Source: Limnovirga soli (GTDB lineage Bacteria; Bacteroidota; Bacteroidia; Chitinophagales; Chitinophagaceae). From it: DNA of 64,000 nt. This document shows, in pieces, positions 35,942 through 46,038 of this stretch (within the stretch, counting starts at the first letter, position 1; each line of letters begins with the position of its first letter). The notes under the pieces are model-generated. The model worked only from the letters and a program-made list of their open reading frames with translations. It did not search any database and was not told the origin of the DNA. Where the stretch lies: positions 62,001-126,000 of the forward strand of contig NZ_WHPF01000013.1 in NCBI RefSeq assembly GCF_013106755.1. Reading direction: 5' to 3'. The translations under genes and the position numbers were made by a program.

Positions 35942-37198
35942 TCAATTGTATTTTTTTATTTTAGTAAACCAGAATTCCCTGCATAAGATTGTAAAACTGG
36001 CTTTCATATAATTTTCTTTGATTAAATTATTTTGGGTGGTGCCCTTGCTTCCAAACTCCATATTGAACAAATATCCCAGTTGACTTCTTTTGCCATTAAA
36101 ACCGGCTCCAACAGTAATGCCATATTCGTTTAACTGCTGATTATTTATTTTAAGATAGGAGTTGGTATAATGCATACCAGCCTGTAAAAAGTAAGGCTCG
36201 TAAACACCACTGGCATAAGTAATTTTTTTTGCATATTCAATACCTGCTGCAATACGGTTGCTATTCACCAATTGATAATTTAAACCTTTGTATTGCATAT
36301 TTGACCACTGTTGTTGTTCATAATCCGCACTTATTGTTAAACTATTATTATGAACCAGTGAAATACCAGCAGCATAGGTTAGGGGTAAAGTAAAATAGTT
36401 TTCTTTTATAATACTGTTGCTATATAAAGTACCACTATCCTGCTCTACCACTATGGTTTGTTCTGCGTTTAGTTTTGTTTGTAACATCGCAATAGCACCC
36501 AGGTTTAGCTGCCAGTGTTTGGTCAATTTTCCCTCATACTGAATGCCCCCTTTGCCATAGAAACTGTTTATATACATTTTATTGGTGCTTACAACTGCAT
36601 TGCTGGTAATATTTAGGGCATTCAGGTACATCGTTTCTTTTTGGTTTAACTGCCCAAATAAAGCGGTGGTTTGCAGGCCTGCTCTTATATTTTTTGAAAG
36701 ACTTATGGCATTCGCCAAATAGGCCTGGTGTAATCCACCAGTACCTTCGTAATAGGTGCTGGTGTTGTTGGTAGTGCCGATAATATTCTTAGAACCGGTA
36801 AAGGAATAGTTACTGCTGCTATAAGGTAATAAGCCTGCGCTTACACCCCAGTTACGTTTTAATTTAATGGCTAAAGCCAGTTTCTCAACCGAAAGATCAG
36901 AAGATAGATTGTTGGTTTGATTTACCCCATTTCCATAATAGGTAACACCCTTGTATCTCATTGTTACCTCCATCGAAATAAAATGATCATCCAATTTACT
37001 GTAGGATGCCGGATTGGCATTGTATAAATAGCGTGGAGAGGCCAAACTAATACCTGCACCTCCCATTCCGGTTGAGCGGTCAAAGGAACTATGTTCAATA
37101 TCGCCTATACCAATAATAGAGTAAGGTGACACATTATTTTGAGCAAACGTAACCACCAATAAAGTTGAGCATAGAAAAGTGAAAAATATTTTTTTCAT
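35942..37198 (-). CDS. Outer-membrane beta-barrel protein
   Basis: 418 residues, signal peptide 1-19 (MKKIFFTFLCSTLLVVTFAQ). The body is rich in alternating beta strands; the early SPYSIIGIGDIEHSSFDRST and GMGGAGISLASPRYLYNANP segments resemble FadL/OMPP1-like barrels of Bacteroidota, and the C-terminus ends in a strand (SFTILCREFWFTKIKKYN). It starts 3 bp after the DUF4270 stop, so the two form one operon. A joint role in envelope transport is likely but unproven. Confidence 0.7.
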   Translation of the reverse strand: MKKIFFTFLCSTLLVVTFAQNNVSPYSIIGIGDIEHSSFDRSTGMGGAGISLASPRYLYNANPASYSKLDDHFISMEVTMRYKGVTYYGNGVNQTNNLSSDLSVEKLALAIKLKRNWGVSAGLLPYSSSNYSFTGSKNIIGTTNNTSTYYEGTGGLHQAYLANAISLSKNIRAGLQTTALFGQLNQKETMYLNALNITSNAVVSTNKMYINSFYGKGGIQYEGKLTKHWQLNLGAIAMLQTKLNAEQTIVVEQDSGTLYSNSIIKENYFTLPLTYAAGISLVHNNSLTISADYEQQQWSNMQYKGLNYQLVNSNRIAAGIEYAKKITYASGVYEPYFLQAGMHYTNSYLKINNQQLNEYGITVGAGFNGKRSQLGYLFNMEFGSKGTTQNNLIKENYMKASFTILCREFWFTKIKKYN

Positions 37199-37201
37199 AG
37201 G

Positions 37202-38503
37202 TTATTGATTTACTGCCAGATAATATAGTATCAATGTTACATTGCTGGTTTTTTGGTTAGCTTCACCTAATAATATTCTATTAAAAGTGGTTTGAAAATT
37301 ATAGGAAGGCGGACTTATAATAAGCCCGTTTTTATTAAAGCTACTAATGGCAATCTGCGATTTAATATAACTGGTGATATCATAACTATAATAAGTGTCA
37401 ATGCCATATAGGTCATCAATTTGTAAATCACCGGTTTGTGTAGAGGTGGTGCCACTTGTAACCACTTTGGTAATATCGGTGCCAATTTTATTCAGGGCAT
37501 CTGTTGTACTAAGTCTTAATAAGGTTGGTAGCATATATTGGTAGCTATCAAAACTGCCTGCCACTGGTCGTACACGTAACTCGGCTGAAATAATTTTCAC
37601 AAAGCCGGGTAACTCTAAAATGTTTCTGATGCTGGGGAAACTTATTTTAACGGCCGAACCTGTAATGGCCTGCAGGTATGCTGTGTTATTTGTGGTGGCT
37701 GCAGGTATTTCACTATTTTGTTTGCTTAAATTTTCAATTGCCGTGCCTGTTCTGTCTATTGTTATATGGTTAAACTGGAAGGAACGTTCGTATAGGGCGA
37801 AGTCAACAAATCCATCCCGTAAAAAAAGATCTTTTTTCTTATAATGTAATCTTAGTGTGATGCTGTCTTTACAGCCAAACACCATCCCATTTTTATTAAC
37901 TGCTGTAACACAAATCCCTTTAAAATAATCATTGAATTTTGGTAGCGATTTAATTTGTTCATCGCCTTGTTGCAGCATTGATAACCAGTTTGTACCAAGC
38001 ACATCTTCCAGTTTGATAGATATGGAGTCGTCAACAGATGGTCTTATAACGGTGGTTTTTATACCAATAGGATCTTCTTTGTATAAAAAGCTATCTGTAT
38101 TATACAATGCAGCAGAATTGCTGTGTTGTTCAATATTTTCTTTTAGCTGCTGCACAGCAATGGTAACTGGTTGGGTTGTATCGCCATAATAGGATTTATT
38201 TAAATGAATGATTAACTCCAGCGATTCAAAAATTGTATTGGAAAAAGTATCTGCAAAAGAAGCGGGTGCTATTTGCAAATAAGTGGAGGCCGTTATTTGC
38301 CCAAACACTGGATCCTGGTAAGCCCCGATAACACCTGCTGATGTATTGCTCGTAATAAATGAATCGATATAAATTGTGGATAGGTTTGTGGTAAAACTAT
38401 CAGTTTTAATAATTTGGGTATTGTTGGTGGCCAGATATTGTGTGCCAAAATCTATATCAGTTTTAACACAGGATGGCAGTATGCAGATTGCCAAAAGTAT
38501 CAT
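37202..38503 (-). CDS. DUF4270 lipoprotein
   Basis: 433 residues from the ATG at 38503. The frame runs open to 38647, but that extension crosses repeat copy N (encoding LASHTS), so the later start is preferred; it gives a short lipoprotein signal MILLAICILPSC with the lipid-bearing Cys at residue 12. The body (DIDFGTQYLATNNTQIIKTD, SAGVIGAYQDPVFGQITAST) is DUF4270, an envelope lipoprotein family of Bacteroidota with no settled function. Co-transcribed with the barrel protein 3 bp downstream. The signal lacks basic residues, so a non-ATG start slightly upstream cannot be excluded. Confidence 0.82.
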   Translation of the reverse strand: MILLAICILPSCVKTDIDFGTQYLATNNTQIIKTDSFTTNLSTIYIDSFITSNTSAGVIGAYQDPVFGQITASTYLQIAPASFADTFSNTIFESLELIIHLNKSYYGDTTQPVTIAVQQLKENIEQHSNSAALYNTDSFLYKEDPIGIKTTVIRPSVDDSISIKLEDVLGTNWLSMLQQGDEQIKSLPKFNDYFKGICVTAVNKNGMVFGCKDSITLRLHYKKKDLFLRDGFVDFALYERSFQFNHITIDRTGTAIENLSKQNSEIPAATTNNTAYLQAITGSAVKISFPSIRNILELPGFVKIISAELRVRPVAGSFDSYQYMLPTLLRLSTTDALNKIGTDITKVVTSGTTSTQTGDLQIDDLYGIDTYYSYDITSYIKSQIAISSFNKNGLIISPPSYNFQTTFNRILLGEANQKTSNVTLILYYLAVNQ

Positions 38504-38923
38504 CCAAAGAATATTGCCATTGCTGCCTGATAACCGGGACGTTGAAGTGTGCGACGCAAGTAAAGCTGCATTCATTTCCTGTGGCCGGGTAAATAAATTT
38601 TGTAAAGTATAAAACATAATATGTTGCGCTAAGAGTTGATTTTGCAATTATCAGCAGCGCAATAATAGAACGCCTTGCTGTTACAGATTTGTTACTATAC
38701 ATTAACCCTTAGTATTCATCTTTTAGTTACCCAATTTTACCGATGAAACCTTATTGTTAATGTATTATTCACCTTTTGGAGGCTAATAAATGCAATGCCG
38801 GAAGGCCTTTTGGCATTTGTAGATAAAAGAAGGCAGTTTGTAGTTGCATAGTTGCTACATATCCATTTTAACGATTTGCAGCAACGCAGCCTTAATAATT
38901 TGGTCAGCAAATTTATATGTGGT
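38504..38923. other. Divergent intergenic region with repeat copy N
   Basis: Lies between the divergent DUF4270 and kelch genes. It contains repeat copy N and otherwise AT-rich DNA; no promoter was resolved with confidence. Confidence 0.5.
38544..38560 (+). repeat. Dispersed intergenic repeat, copy N (gtgt subtype, edge lost)
   Basis: GAAGTGTGCGACGCAAG followed by TAAAGC; the leading ACA is changed. Its presence argues against coding of the upstream part of the DUF4270 frame. Confidence 0.85.
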
Positions 38924-39934
38924 ATGAATAAAATAAAGTACGCATGCTGGGCATTGCTGGCTACCTGTTTATTGAGTAGTTGTGTAAAATCGAGTTCTTC
39001 AACAGATGATGAAGAAGATGGTAACTGGATTCGCAGATCGGAATTTGAAGGCGTTGCCAGGGGTGAAGCTGTTTCTTTTGTAATTGGCGATAAGGCATAT
39101 ATTGGTACAGGATATGATGGCGAAGACAGGTTACAGGATTTTTGGGAATATGATCCTACTCAAAACTTCTGGCAGCAAAAGGCGCAATTCCCCGGCGTTG
39201 GTCGAAATTCTGCGGTTGGTTTTTCAGTAGGTACCAATGGATATATTACTACAGGATATGATGGTATTAACGATTTAAAAGATTGCTGGCAATATAATAG
39301 CCTTACCAATGCATGGGAGCAAAAAGCCGACTTTGCAGGATCAGCAAGATACGATGCTGTAGCTTGTGGTATTGGTGATAAGGGTTATGTGTCTACAGGA
39401 TTTGATGGTAATTATTTGAAAGACACCTGGGCATACGATGCCGGTTCTGATACCTGGACCCAAAAAATAAGTATGGGTGGCAATAAACGCTCTGCAGCAG
39501 TTTGCTTTGTGAATGCGGATAAAATGTATATCTGTCTCGGCAATAATAATGGGGTAACCACCAATGATTTATGGATGTACGATCCTTCTGCGGAAACGTG
39601 GACTGAAAAGCGAAAAATAGCCAGTATAAGCGATGAGGATTATGATGATGATTACACTGATATTGTACGATACAATGCAGTAGCATTTGTATTAAGTGGT
39701 AAAGCCTATATAAGTACCGGTACCTCGGGTAGTTTGGTTAATAAAACATGGGAATATAATATAGCTACTGATTTATGGCAACGTAAAACACCTTTTGAAG
39801 GCAATGTGCGTACAGGGGCTGTGGCATTTACAGCTGCATCGCGGGGTTATATTGCTACAGGCACCAGCAGTGGCAGTTATTTTGACGATATTCTGGAATT
39901 TAAACCCGATGAAACTTATGAAGAAAATGATTAG
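38924..39934 (+). CDS. Kelch-repeat lipoprotein
   Basis: 336 residues from the ATG at 38924, which gives a lipoprotein signal MNKIKYACWALLATCLLSSC (Cys20). The body has five or six kelch blades with the pattern GxxAYxxTGxDG...DxWxYDPxxxxWxQKA (DKAYIGTGYDGEDRLQDFWE, DKGYVSTGFDGNYLKDTWAY). A beta-propeller of the galactose-oxidase type without visible copper ligands, so a binding rather than catalytic role is likely. It overlaps the DUF4907 gene; the two are commonly paired in Bacteroidota. Confidence 0.85.
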   Translation: MNKIKYACWALLATCLLSSCVKSSSSTDDEEDGNWIRRSEFEGVARGEAVSFVIGDKAYIGTGYDGEDRLQDFWEYDPTQNFWQQKAQFPGVGRNSAVGFSVGTNGYITTGYDGINDLKDCWQYNSLTNAWEQKADFAGSARYDAVACGIGDKGYVSTGFDGNYLKDTWAYDAGSDTWTQKISMGGNKRSAAVCFVNADKMYICLGNNNGVTTNDLWMYDPSAETWTEKRKIASISDEDYDDDYTDIVRYNAVAFVLSGKAYISTGTSGSLVNKTWEYNIATDLWQRKTPFEGNVRTGAVAFTAASRGYIATGTSSGSYFDDILEFKPDETYEEND

Positions 39935-40250
39935 AAAAACCCTGATAATTTGCGCACTGTACAGCTTATTTATAAGCTGTACACCAGCTGCAAGCCGGCA
40001 GAATGAAAAACTGCCTGTGCAGGCGATTGCCGTACCTGTGAAAGAAGGCTGGGGCTACGAATTGTATGTAGATAATAAGTTGTTTATTAAACAACAAAAT
40101 ATGCCAGCTGTGTCGGGGTTTCATAGCTTTAAAAGCAGGCAGGAGGCGCTTGCTACTGCTAACCTGGTTTTGAAAAAACTGAAAGCAGGCAAAACACCCA
40201 TGGTAAGTATTGAGGACCTGCATCTATTAGGCATAAATACGAGCTTTTAG
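39918..40250 (+). CDS. DUF4907 lipoprotein
   Basis: About 110 residues from the ATG at 39918 (MKKMIRKTLIICALYSLFIS, lipid-bearing Cys next). The start overlaps the kelch gene by 17 bp, indicating coupling. The body (GWGYELYVDNKLFIKQQNMP, FHSFKSRQEALATANLVLKK, ISIEDLHLLGI-like end) is DUF4907. Function unknown; presumably a partner of the kelch protein in the envelope. Confidence 0.82.
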   Translation: MKKMIRKTLIICALYSLFISCTPAASRQNEKLPVQAIAVPVKEGWGYELYVDNKLFIKQQNMPAVSGFHSFKSRQEALATANLVLKKLKAGKTPMVSIEDLHLLGINTSF

Positions 40251-40271
40251 GCTGGTGAATTGTTTTATAAA

Positions 40272-40311
40272 AAAAGAGTTATCCGTTTGTTTTTTAACTG
40301 ATAACTCTTTT
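40272..40311. terminator. Bidirectional terminator
   Basis: 12-bp perfect stem AAAAGAGTTATC / GATAACTCTTTT with a 16-nt loop; serves the kelch/DUF4907 operon and possibly the convergent helicase gene. Confidence 0.8.
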
Positions 40312-40370
40312 GCTTTTGATGCTTGTTATTTTTTATTCTGTTACAATTATTGCCGCCATTTTGATACAGT

Positions 40371-40388
40371 ACAAGAGTGCGACGCAAG
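40371..40388 (+). repeat. Dispersed intergenic repeat, copy O (mixed subtype)
   Basis: Exact ACAAGAGTGCGACGCAAG, but followed by TAAAGC as in the gtgt subtype, linking the two subtypes. Between convergent genes. Confidence 0.9.
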
Positions 40389-40426
40389 TAAAGCTAAATA
40401 GTTGTACCCATGTCTGGCTAAATCTA

Positions 40427-43400
40427 TTAACTAAACAGGTATTCAATATCTTCTTTGGTAAGGCTTTTCACAAAGCCGCTATCGTCGGTAATTAAATCGG
40501 CTGCCAGCAAGCGTTTCTTTTCCTGTAGTTTTAAAATTTTGTCTTCTACCGTGTCCTTACAAATCATGCGGTAGGCAAATATATTTTTGGTTTGGCCTAT
40601 ACGGTGTGTACGATCTATGGCCTGTTGCTCTACTGCAGGGTTCCACCAGGGATCTACGATATATACATAATCGGCCGCCGTTAGGTTTAAACCCACACCA
40701 CCGGCTTTTAAGGAAATAAGAAATACGCGGCAATTATCATCGTTTTGAAAACGCTGAATGGCTTTCTCCCTGTCTGGTGCAGTAGTGCTGCCATCAAAGT
40801 ATTCATAATCTACACCCAGCTCTTCCAGCCTGGCCCTTATTAATGCCAGCATGCCCAGGAATTGTGAAAATACCAATGCCTTATGGTCGCTGATGTTTTC
40901 GGTAATTTCCCGGCCTATTTCTTCCAGCTTTACAGAGGCATTGGGATATTTTTCATCGCCTTTCATAATGGCCGGACTATCGCATATCTGGCGCAATTTC
41001 ATTAAGCCCTGCAAAATGGTAAGCTGCGATTTTTGTACACCCTGCTCTTCCACAACACCAAGAATTTTATCGCGGTAATCGTTTCGGAAAGCATCATAAA
41101 TATCGCGTTGTTCCTTGGCCATTTCGCAGAAGAGAATCATCTCCTGTTTCTCGGGCAGGTCTTTGGCTACCTGCTCTTTGGTGCGGCGTAAAATAAAGGG
41201 GTATAATAATTTACGTAGATGTTCTTTTTGTTCTTTCTCGCCAAATTTATCAATGGGCACTGAGAATTCGTGTTTAAAGAATTCCATACTACCCAGCATG
41301 CCGGGGTTAAGGAAATTCATTTGCGCAAAAATATCGAAGGTGTTATTCTGTAAGGGGGTACCACTTAAACAGAGTTTATTTTTTGCTTTTAATAATGAAG
41401 CGGCTTTGGTTACCTTGCTGGAAGGGTTTTTAATGGCCTGGCTTTCATCCAGAATTACGTAATCCAATGGGATGTCCACAAACTGTTTTATATCGCTGCG
41501 CAACGTGCCATACGTGGTAATAATCACATCTATTTTATTGCTGGCCAGTGTGTCGTGGTTTCTGGCTCCGCCATGGTGAATATAATAGGTTAAAGTAGGA
41601 GTGAATTTTTTTATCTCATTCTCCCAGTTGTACATCAGGGTGGTAGGGCATACTACCAGCGATTTTAACCTGCCATGCTTTGTTTTTAGGTGATTCAAGA
41701 AGGAGAGGGCTTGTATGGTTTTACCCAAACCCATATCATCTGCCAATATACCGCCCCAGTTAACTTCACTTAAATAATTCAGCCATTGAAAACCGGAGGT
41801 TTGGTAAGGCCTTAGAATGGGCTGTAAATGTTTAGGTGCTTCAATGGCTTCGATAGATTGATTATACCTTAATTTATCGTATCTGGCTTCCAGTTGTACA
41901 AATAGTTCTTCCTCGTCGCGTTGGTCGTACAGGTCTTCAATTACACTAAAATGGTATTTGCTTAATTTAATATCGCCCTGTTTACCTTCGCCTACCCTAA
42001 ACAGCAACGCATATTTCTTAATCCATTCTTCGGGTAAAATACCTAAAGTGCCATCCTGTAAGGGTACATATTGCTGTTTATTCAGCAAGGCTTTTTTAAT
42101 ATCGGCCACAGTAACTTTCTGTTCTCCAAAATGGATATCCACTTTTGCATCAAACCAATCGGTATTACTACTAATACGTATACGCGTGGTAGGCCGCGCC
42201 GTATTGAATCTAAAGTTTTTAAGTGCTTCAAAACCAAAAACGGGAATTTCCATTTCTTTGGCCGCATCACTAAAAAGAAAGAACCAGTTATTTTTTAAAA
42301 CATCTGTGCCACGTAAAGCCAGTGTATAACCTTCTTCTGGCCTTACAAACTGCGAATGCAGGTTGGCTATTTTATCAACTATTTCTTTTTCTGCTTCCAG
42401 GTTGCGGTGTATTACCAGTAGTTTATCTGCAACAGGTATAATTACTTTGTCTTTATCGCTGGATTTAACATCATGCCCGTTATAGGAGAATACAGGCTGA
42501 AACAACAGGTAATCTCCTCGTTCCCTTAGCATTATTTTTACCTCTGGTTTGGTATCCTTAATTTCTTCGCGGCTAACATTGGTAAAATGTACCAGGTATT
42601 CTTTAGAAAGAGGTAATACAAAATCCACCAGTTTTCTTGGCCAATCTGTTTTGGCAATTTGCATAATACCCAAAGGCATAAATTTTTCTACCAGCAGTAT
42701 ATCTTCGGGTTTTTGCCATTGGTAAAAGCTATCGTTAAACTTATATACAAAAGAGGTATTAACTTCATTGTCAGCAATACTATAACTGCCATCACTGGTT
42801 TTTACTGTGCAGGTTATTTCATAATCTTCGCCCGTATGTTTTACCCAAAACTCAGGTGATATTGATGCAGGTGCACACTTCGCAGGTACCAGGTTGGCTG
42901 TTTGAAAAGCCTTATGCGGTGGCAGAAAATAGATAAAATGGTTCTCTGCCACATCCGTAAATAACTTCTTGTATTTCGGTTGCAGGTATTCTGTAATCAG
43001 TTGCCTTGTTTCTTCGGGCAGGGCCGCATCATGCTGCTGTATAATATTTTCCCAAATACCGCTAAATGGTGAGTTGCGGTTAAGATACCGGTTTACTTCG
43101 CCCGGCAATAGTTTTCTTAATTGCTGTACCAGTATTTTATCATCCTCATCAAAAACTTCGGTATTTATAAATTTGGTAAGATCCAGCTTCTCAATTTTAC
43201 CCGCAAAGGCATTTTGTTCTTCATTGGTTTCTCCCTGTATAGCATCGGCCTGTATATAGGGGTATTGGTGTGCATTATAGCTAAACACAATACCCAACTT
43301 TATAATACTTTTTCCTTTTTCTACGGGTTTTATTTCCTCGGTAACTATAACAGATTCTGCAAACTCGGGCCGGTACCTAACCGGCGGCGGCGTGGGGGCT

Positions 43401-44194
43401 GCCACCCTTTTTATCGAGGTATCCAATACCCTTAAAAAAGGTTTGCCGTCCTTATAGGTAAATTCAAATTTGCCTTTAATATCATCGGCCATAGAAAAAC
43501 CATACAATGCCAGTAATTTGTTTTTCTCTTTATCCAGATTGCGGATGGTATCAAAATAATTTGGCCCGTTCTTATGGTACAACTGTAAAAAAACAATGCT
43601 TTTATGTACGCAAAGGGGGTGGGCATCATCCGTACCACAATTACAGCTGGTATCAAAATTGCGTTCCTCATTTTTTTGCAGTACTACATTAAATATGCTG
43701 CCATCAATATCAACTTCGGCAACAACACGTTCGTCTTTGGCAGTGGTAATATTGGCTTTGGCCGATCTTAAAAAATCTTCGGCCTGTGCATAGGCATCAG
43801 TTGCAGTTAGTACCCGTATCAATTTCAGGTCCAGCACCTTCATTTTAACAATGGTGTGGCGCTGGTCGTACTTAATATCTTTTTCGCCCAGCATATTTTT
43901 ATCCACCATTTCCTGTAATTGAAACAGGGTAGCGGCTTCATGCCGGCAAATTTCGCCCAGGTTATAAGGGCAGCCGCATCTAATAGATAATGCTTTGGGG
44001 TCTTTAAACTTACTTACATACACTTTATAGTAGGTAGCATAGGCATCATCCCTTACCCTGAATATGGCAGAACCCAGTAAGTCATCATGTTCAATAAGCT
44101 CTGCATACCCCGAAGCATAAATTTTTTTGCCACGGCGTATTACTTCATCAGTGCCATTATTATAAATGTGTTTTACTAAAAATGGTAGCGCCAA
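40427..44194 (-). CDS. SNF2-family helicase with two SWIM zinc fingers
   Basis: 1255 residues. Two SWIM motifs: RCGCPYNLGEICRH (about 73-86) and CNCGTDDAHPLCVH (about 187-200). The C-terminal 480 residues are a SNF2 motor: motif I ADDMGLGKTIQ, motif II DESQ (in place of DEAH), SGTPLQNN (III), and motifs V-VI GGVGLNLTAADYVY and DRTHRIGQ. The middle third is an unassigned beta-rich region seen in bacterial SNF2/HepA-like proteins. It likely remodels protein-DNA complexes. Transcribed alone; no restriction or defence gene adjoins it, so a housekeeping role is more likely than a DISARM-type one. Confidence 0.92.
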   Translation of the reverse strand: MALPFLVKHIYNNGTDEVIRRGKKIYASGYAELIEHDDLLGSAIFRVRDDAYATYYKVYVSKFKDPKALSIRCGCPYNLGEICRHEAATLFQLQEMVDKNMLGEKDIKYDQRHTIVKMKVLDLKLIRVLTATDAYAQAEDFLRSAKANITTAKDERVVAEVDIDGSIFNVVLQKNEERNFDTSCNCGTDDAHPLCVHKSIVFLQLYHKNGPNYFDTIRNLDKEKNKLLALYGFSMADDIKGKFEFTYKDGKPFLRVLDTSIKRVAAPTPPPVRYRPEFAESVIVTEEIKPVEKGKSIIKLGIVFSYNAHQYPYIQADAIQGETNEEQNAFAGKIEKLDLTKFINTEVFDEDDKILVQQLRKLLPGEVNRYLNRNSPFSGIWENIIQQHDAALPEETRQLITEYLQPKYKKLFTDVAENHFIYFLPPHKAFQTANLVPAKCAPASISPEFWVKHTGEDYEITCTVKTSDGSYSIADNEVNTSFVYKFNDSFYQWQKPEDILLVEKFMPLGIMQIAKTDWPRKLVDFVLPLSKEYLVHFTNVSREEIKDTKPEVKIMLRERGDYLLFQPVFSYNGHDVKSSDKDKVIIPVADKLLVIHRNLEAEKEIVDKIANLHSQFVRPEEGYTLALRGTDVLKNNWFFLFSDAAKEMEIPVFGFEALKNFRFNTARPTTRIRISSNTDWFDAKVDIHFGEQKVTVADIKKALLNKQQYVPLQDGTLGILPEEWIKKYALLFRVGEGKQGDIKLSKYHFSVIEDLYDQRDEEELFVQLEARYDKLRYNQSIEAIEAPKHLQPILRPYQTSGFQWLNYLSEVNWGGILADDMGLGKTIQALSFLNHLKTKHGRLKSLVVCPTTLMYNWENEIKKFTPTLTYYIHHGGARNHDTLASNKIDVIITTYGTLRSDIKQFVDIPLDYVILDESQAIKNPSSKVTKAASLLKAKNKLCLSGTPLQNNTFDIFAQMNFLNPGMLGSMEFFKHEFSVPIDKFGEKEQKEHLRKLLYPFILRRTKEQVAKDLPEKQEMILFCEMAKEQRDIYDAFRNDYRDKILGVVEEQGVQKSQLTILQGLMKLRQICDSPAIMKGDEKYPNASVKLEEIGREITENISDHKALVFSQFLGMLALIRARLEELGVDYEYFDGSTTAPDREKAIQRFQNDDNCRVFLISLKAGGVGLNLTAADYVYIVDPWWNPAVEQQAIDRTHRIGQTKNIFAYRMICKDTVEDKILKLQEKKRLLAADLITDDSGFVKSLTKEDIEYLFS

Positions 44195-44504
44195 AAGATT
44201 TGAGATTTATAGTTTACTATTGCCATTCAGGTTGCGAAAAGACCAATTTGCAAAAGTAAAGGATTTAATTGCAGCCAGCGAAACGAAATGCAATGATTCT
44301 ATATGAAAACTTTGTTAACAGCCAATATTATTTGCTAAAACATTTTTCTTTTTTGGGTGCCGGCAATATATTTTCATAGCATCGCCGCTTGCCACGCTCG
44401 GTTCGGGGTTCCGGTTACATGGCGGCAGTTAACAGCCATATAACCCTGCACTACCTAGGCCATGTTTGCCATATAACATTTAGCCTTACATTTGCGCCTC
44501 ATTT
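44195..44504. other. Intergenic stretch before tRNA-Arg with a variant repeat
   Basis: Holds the variant repeat at 44381-44400; I see no gene. Confidence 0.5.
44381..44400 (-). repeat. Variant dispersed repeat, copy Q
   Basis: ATCGCCGCTTGCCACGCTCG resembles the reverse complement of the gagt unit (GCATCGCCGCTTGCGTCGCA) with the TGCGACGCA centre altered. A near-identical block of about 30 bp is at 47331. Confidence 0.6.
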
Positions 44505-44576
44505 GGTCTCGTAGTACAATGGATAGTATAAGGGTCTCCGAAGCCCTGGATTCAGGTTCGATTCCTGACGAGACCA
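44505..44576 (+). tRNA. tRNA-Arg (anticodon CCG)
   Basis: Cloverleaf with acceptor GGTCTCG / CGAGACC, anticodon stem AGGGT / GCCCT, loop CTCCGAA with anticodon CCG at 44538-44540, T arm TCAGG-TTCGATT-CCTGA, discriminator A. CCA is not fully encoded. Confidence 0.95.
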
Positions 44577-44631
44577 CATAATTCCTCCCCCAGATATATA
44601 TTAGCAGGTATAGGCAAAGCAGATAAGCACC

Positions 44632-44997
44632 TTATTTTTTGCGGATAGCCAGTAAACGTTTTACCCGCATAGACAGTTCCTTATCATTAAATGGCTTGGT
44701 AATAAAATCATCGGCACCAATAGATAATGCTTCCAGTACGGTAGCTTCCTGGTCAATGGCGGATAATACAAGAATAGGCACCTTAATGCCGGATGAGCGG
44801 ATAATGCCAATTAATTCAAGACCCGATGTATAAGGCATTACAATATCGGTAATAATCAAATCGGGTTTAAAAGTTTCCATAGATTGCAAAGCATCTCTGG
44901 CATCGCTATTGGCATTGATGGTATAATTATCCAGGCTAAGCCTGTGTTTAATTAAGCTTAACATCACCGGATCGTCCTCGGCTATTAATACTTTCAT
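44632..44997 (-). CDS. Single-domain response regulator
   Basis: 121 residues, receiver domain only: acidic residues E7-D8-D9, phospho-acceptor D51 (LIITDIVMPYTSG), LSA and Lys in FITKPF. With no output domain it may relay phosphate to another protein or act by binding a partner. No kinase adjoins it, so it is an orphan; the closest genes are tRNA-Arg and an envelope protein. Confidence 0.9.
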   Translation of the reverse strand: MKVLIAEDDPVMLSLIKHRLSLDNYTINANSDARDALQSMETFKPDLIITDIVMPYTSGLELIGIIRSSGIKVPILVLSAIDQEATVLEALSIGADDFITKPFNDKELSMRVKRLLAIRKK

Positions 44998-45184
44998 AGA
45001 TATTGGATTATGGTTTATAGATTTTCTATAACGTTGTTTAAGGTTTTATAAAGTAGTATTGAAGTTGATTGAAACATTACTTTAACGTTTTGACTTATTT
45101 TTAACCGCTTATATGGCCTCAATTCTACTATTTTTGTCGTTAATGTTTGAAAATAGTAAAAATTTAATTACCAAAAGCTTCATA

Positions 45185-45928
45185 ATGAAGAAATTATTAT
45201 TGGCAGTGCTAAGTTTTTCAGCTTTTACCACCGTATTTGCACAAACCAACGACGTAAAAAAGAAAACCGATTGGAGTAAGATTGATCTCAGCAACAGGGC
45301 AAACGACCACTTTATGATTCAATATGGTATGGATGGCTGGACCAATGCACCAGATAGTGCTCAACCCTCCGGCTTTTCCAGGCATTTTAATATGTATGCC
45401 ATGTTAGACAAACCTTTTAAAACAGATGCCCGTTTTAGTATTGGTGTTGGCCTTGGTATTTCCAGCAGCAATATGTTTTTTAGCGATACCTATGTAAACC
45501 TGAAAGCAGCTTCTACCACACTACCATTTACTGATGTAAGTGCCAGTAACAGCAACCGCTTTAAGAAATTTAAAATGACCACCGTTTTTGTAGAAGTGCC
45601 ATTGGAATTAAGGTATGCTAAAAACCCCATTACACCCGATAAAGGCTTTAAAGCCGCTGTTGGTTTAAAAGTGGGCTCTCTATTAAAAGCCTATACCAAG
45701 GGTAAAGATCAAATTAATGCTGCCGGTACTTCTTTATACGGTACAAAATATGTAGTTAAAGAAGCCAGCAAAAACTATATCAATAGCATTCGCCTGGCTG
45801 CAACCGGTCGTATTGGTTTTGGTAATGTTTCTATTGACGGTTCTTACCAGCTTACCTCGCTTATTAAAACGGGTAATGGTCCAAAAATCAATCCTTATTC
45901 TGTAGGTCTTACACTCAGTGGTTTATAA
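45185..45928 (+). CDS. Outer-membrane beta-barrel protein
   Basis: 247 residues from the ATG at 45185, which gives a standard signal peptide (MKKLLLAVLSFSAFTTVFAQ); the frame opens 72 bp earlier without merit. Beta-rich body with glycine-aromatic alternation (ARFSIGVGLGISSSNMFFSD) and a C-terminal barrel strand (INPYSVGLTLSGL) as in OmpA-/porin-type barrels. No ligand can be inferred. Followed by repeat copy P and a terminator. Confidence 0.7.
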   Translation: MKKLLLAVLSFSAFTTVFAQTNDVKKKTDWSKIDLSNRANDHFMIQYGMDGWTNAPDSAQPSGFSRHFNMYAMLDKPFKTDARFSIGVGLGISSSNMFFSDTYVNLKAASTTLPFTDVSASNSNRFKKFKMTTVFVEVPLELRYAKNPITPDKGFKAAVGLKVGSLLKAYTKGKDQINAAGTSLYGTKYVVKEASKNYINSIRLAATGRIGFGNVSIDGSYQLTSLIKTGNGPKINPYSVGLTLSGL

Positions 45929-45963
45929 TTCGGGCAAATTTTGTTGCCATGGATGAGGAACGT

Positions 45964-45981
45964 ACAAGTGTGCGACGCAAG
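45964..45981 (+). repeat. Dispersed intergenic repeat, copy P (gtgt subtype)
   Basis: Exact ACAAGTGTGCGACGCAAG followed by TACAGC. It is the last exact copy before the mobile element. Confidence 0.9.
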
Positions 45982-46038
45982 TACAGCCTCATTATTGCAG
46001 GATAGCCTGGTACCTATACAAAATAATTTTAATAGATG

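Noticed and set aside
38504-38647. N-terminal extension of the DUF4270 frame
   Set aside because: It crosses repeat copy N (read as LASHTS) and puts a lipoprotein signal at an internal position; the ATG at 38503 is better.
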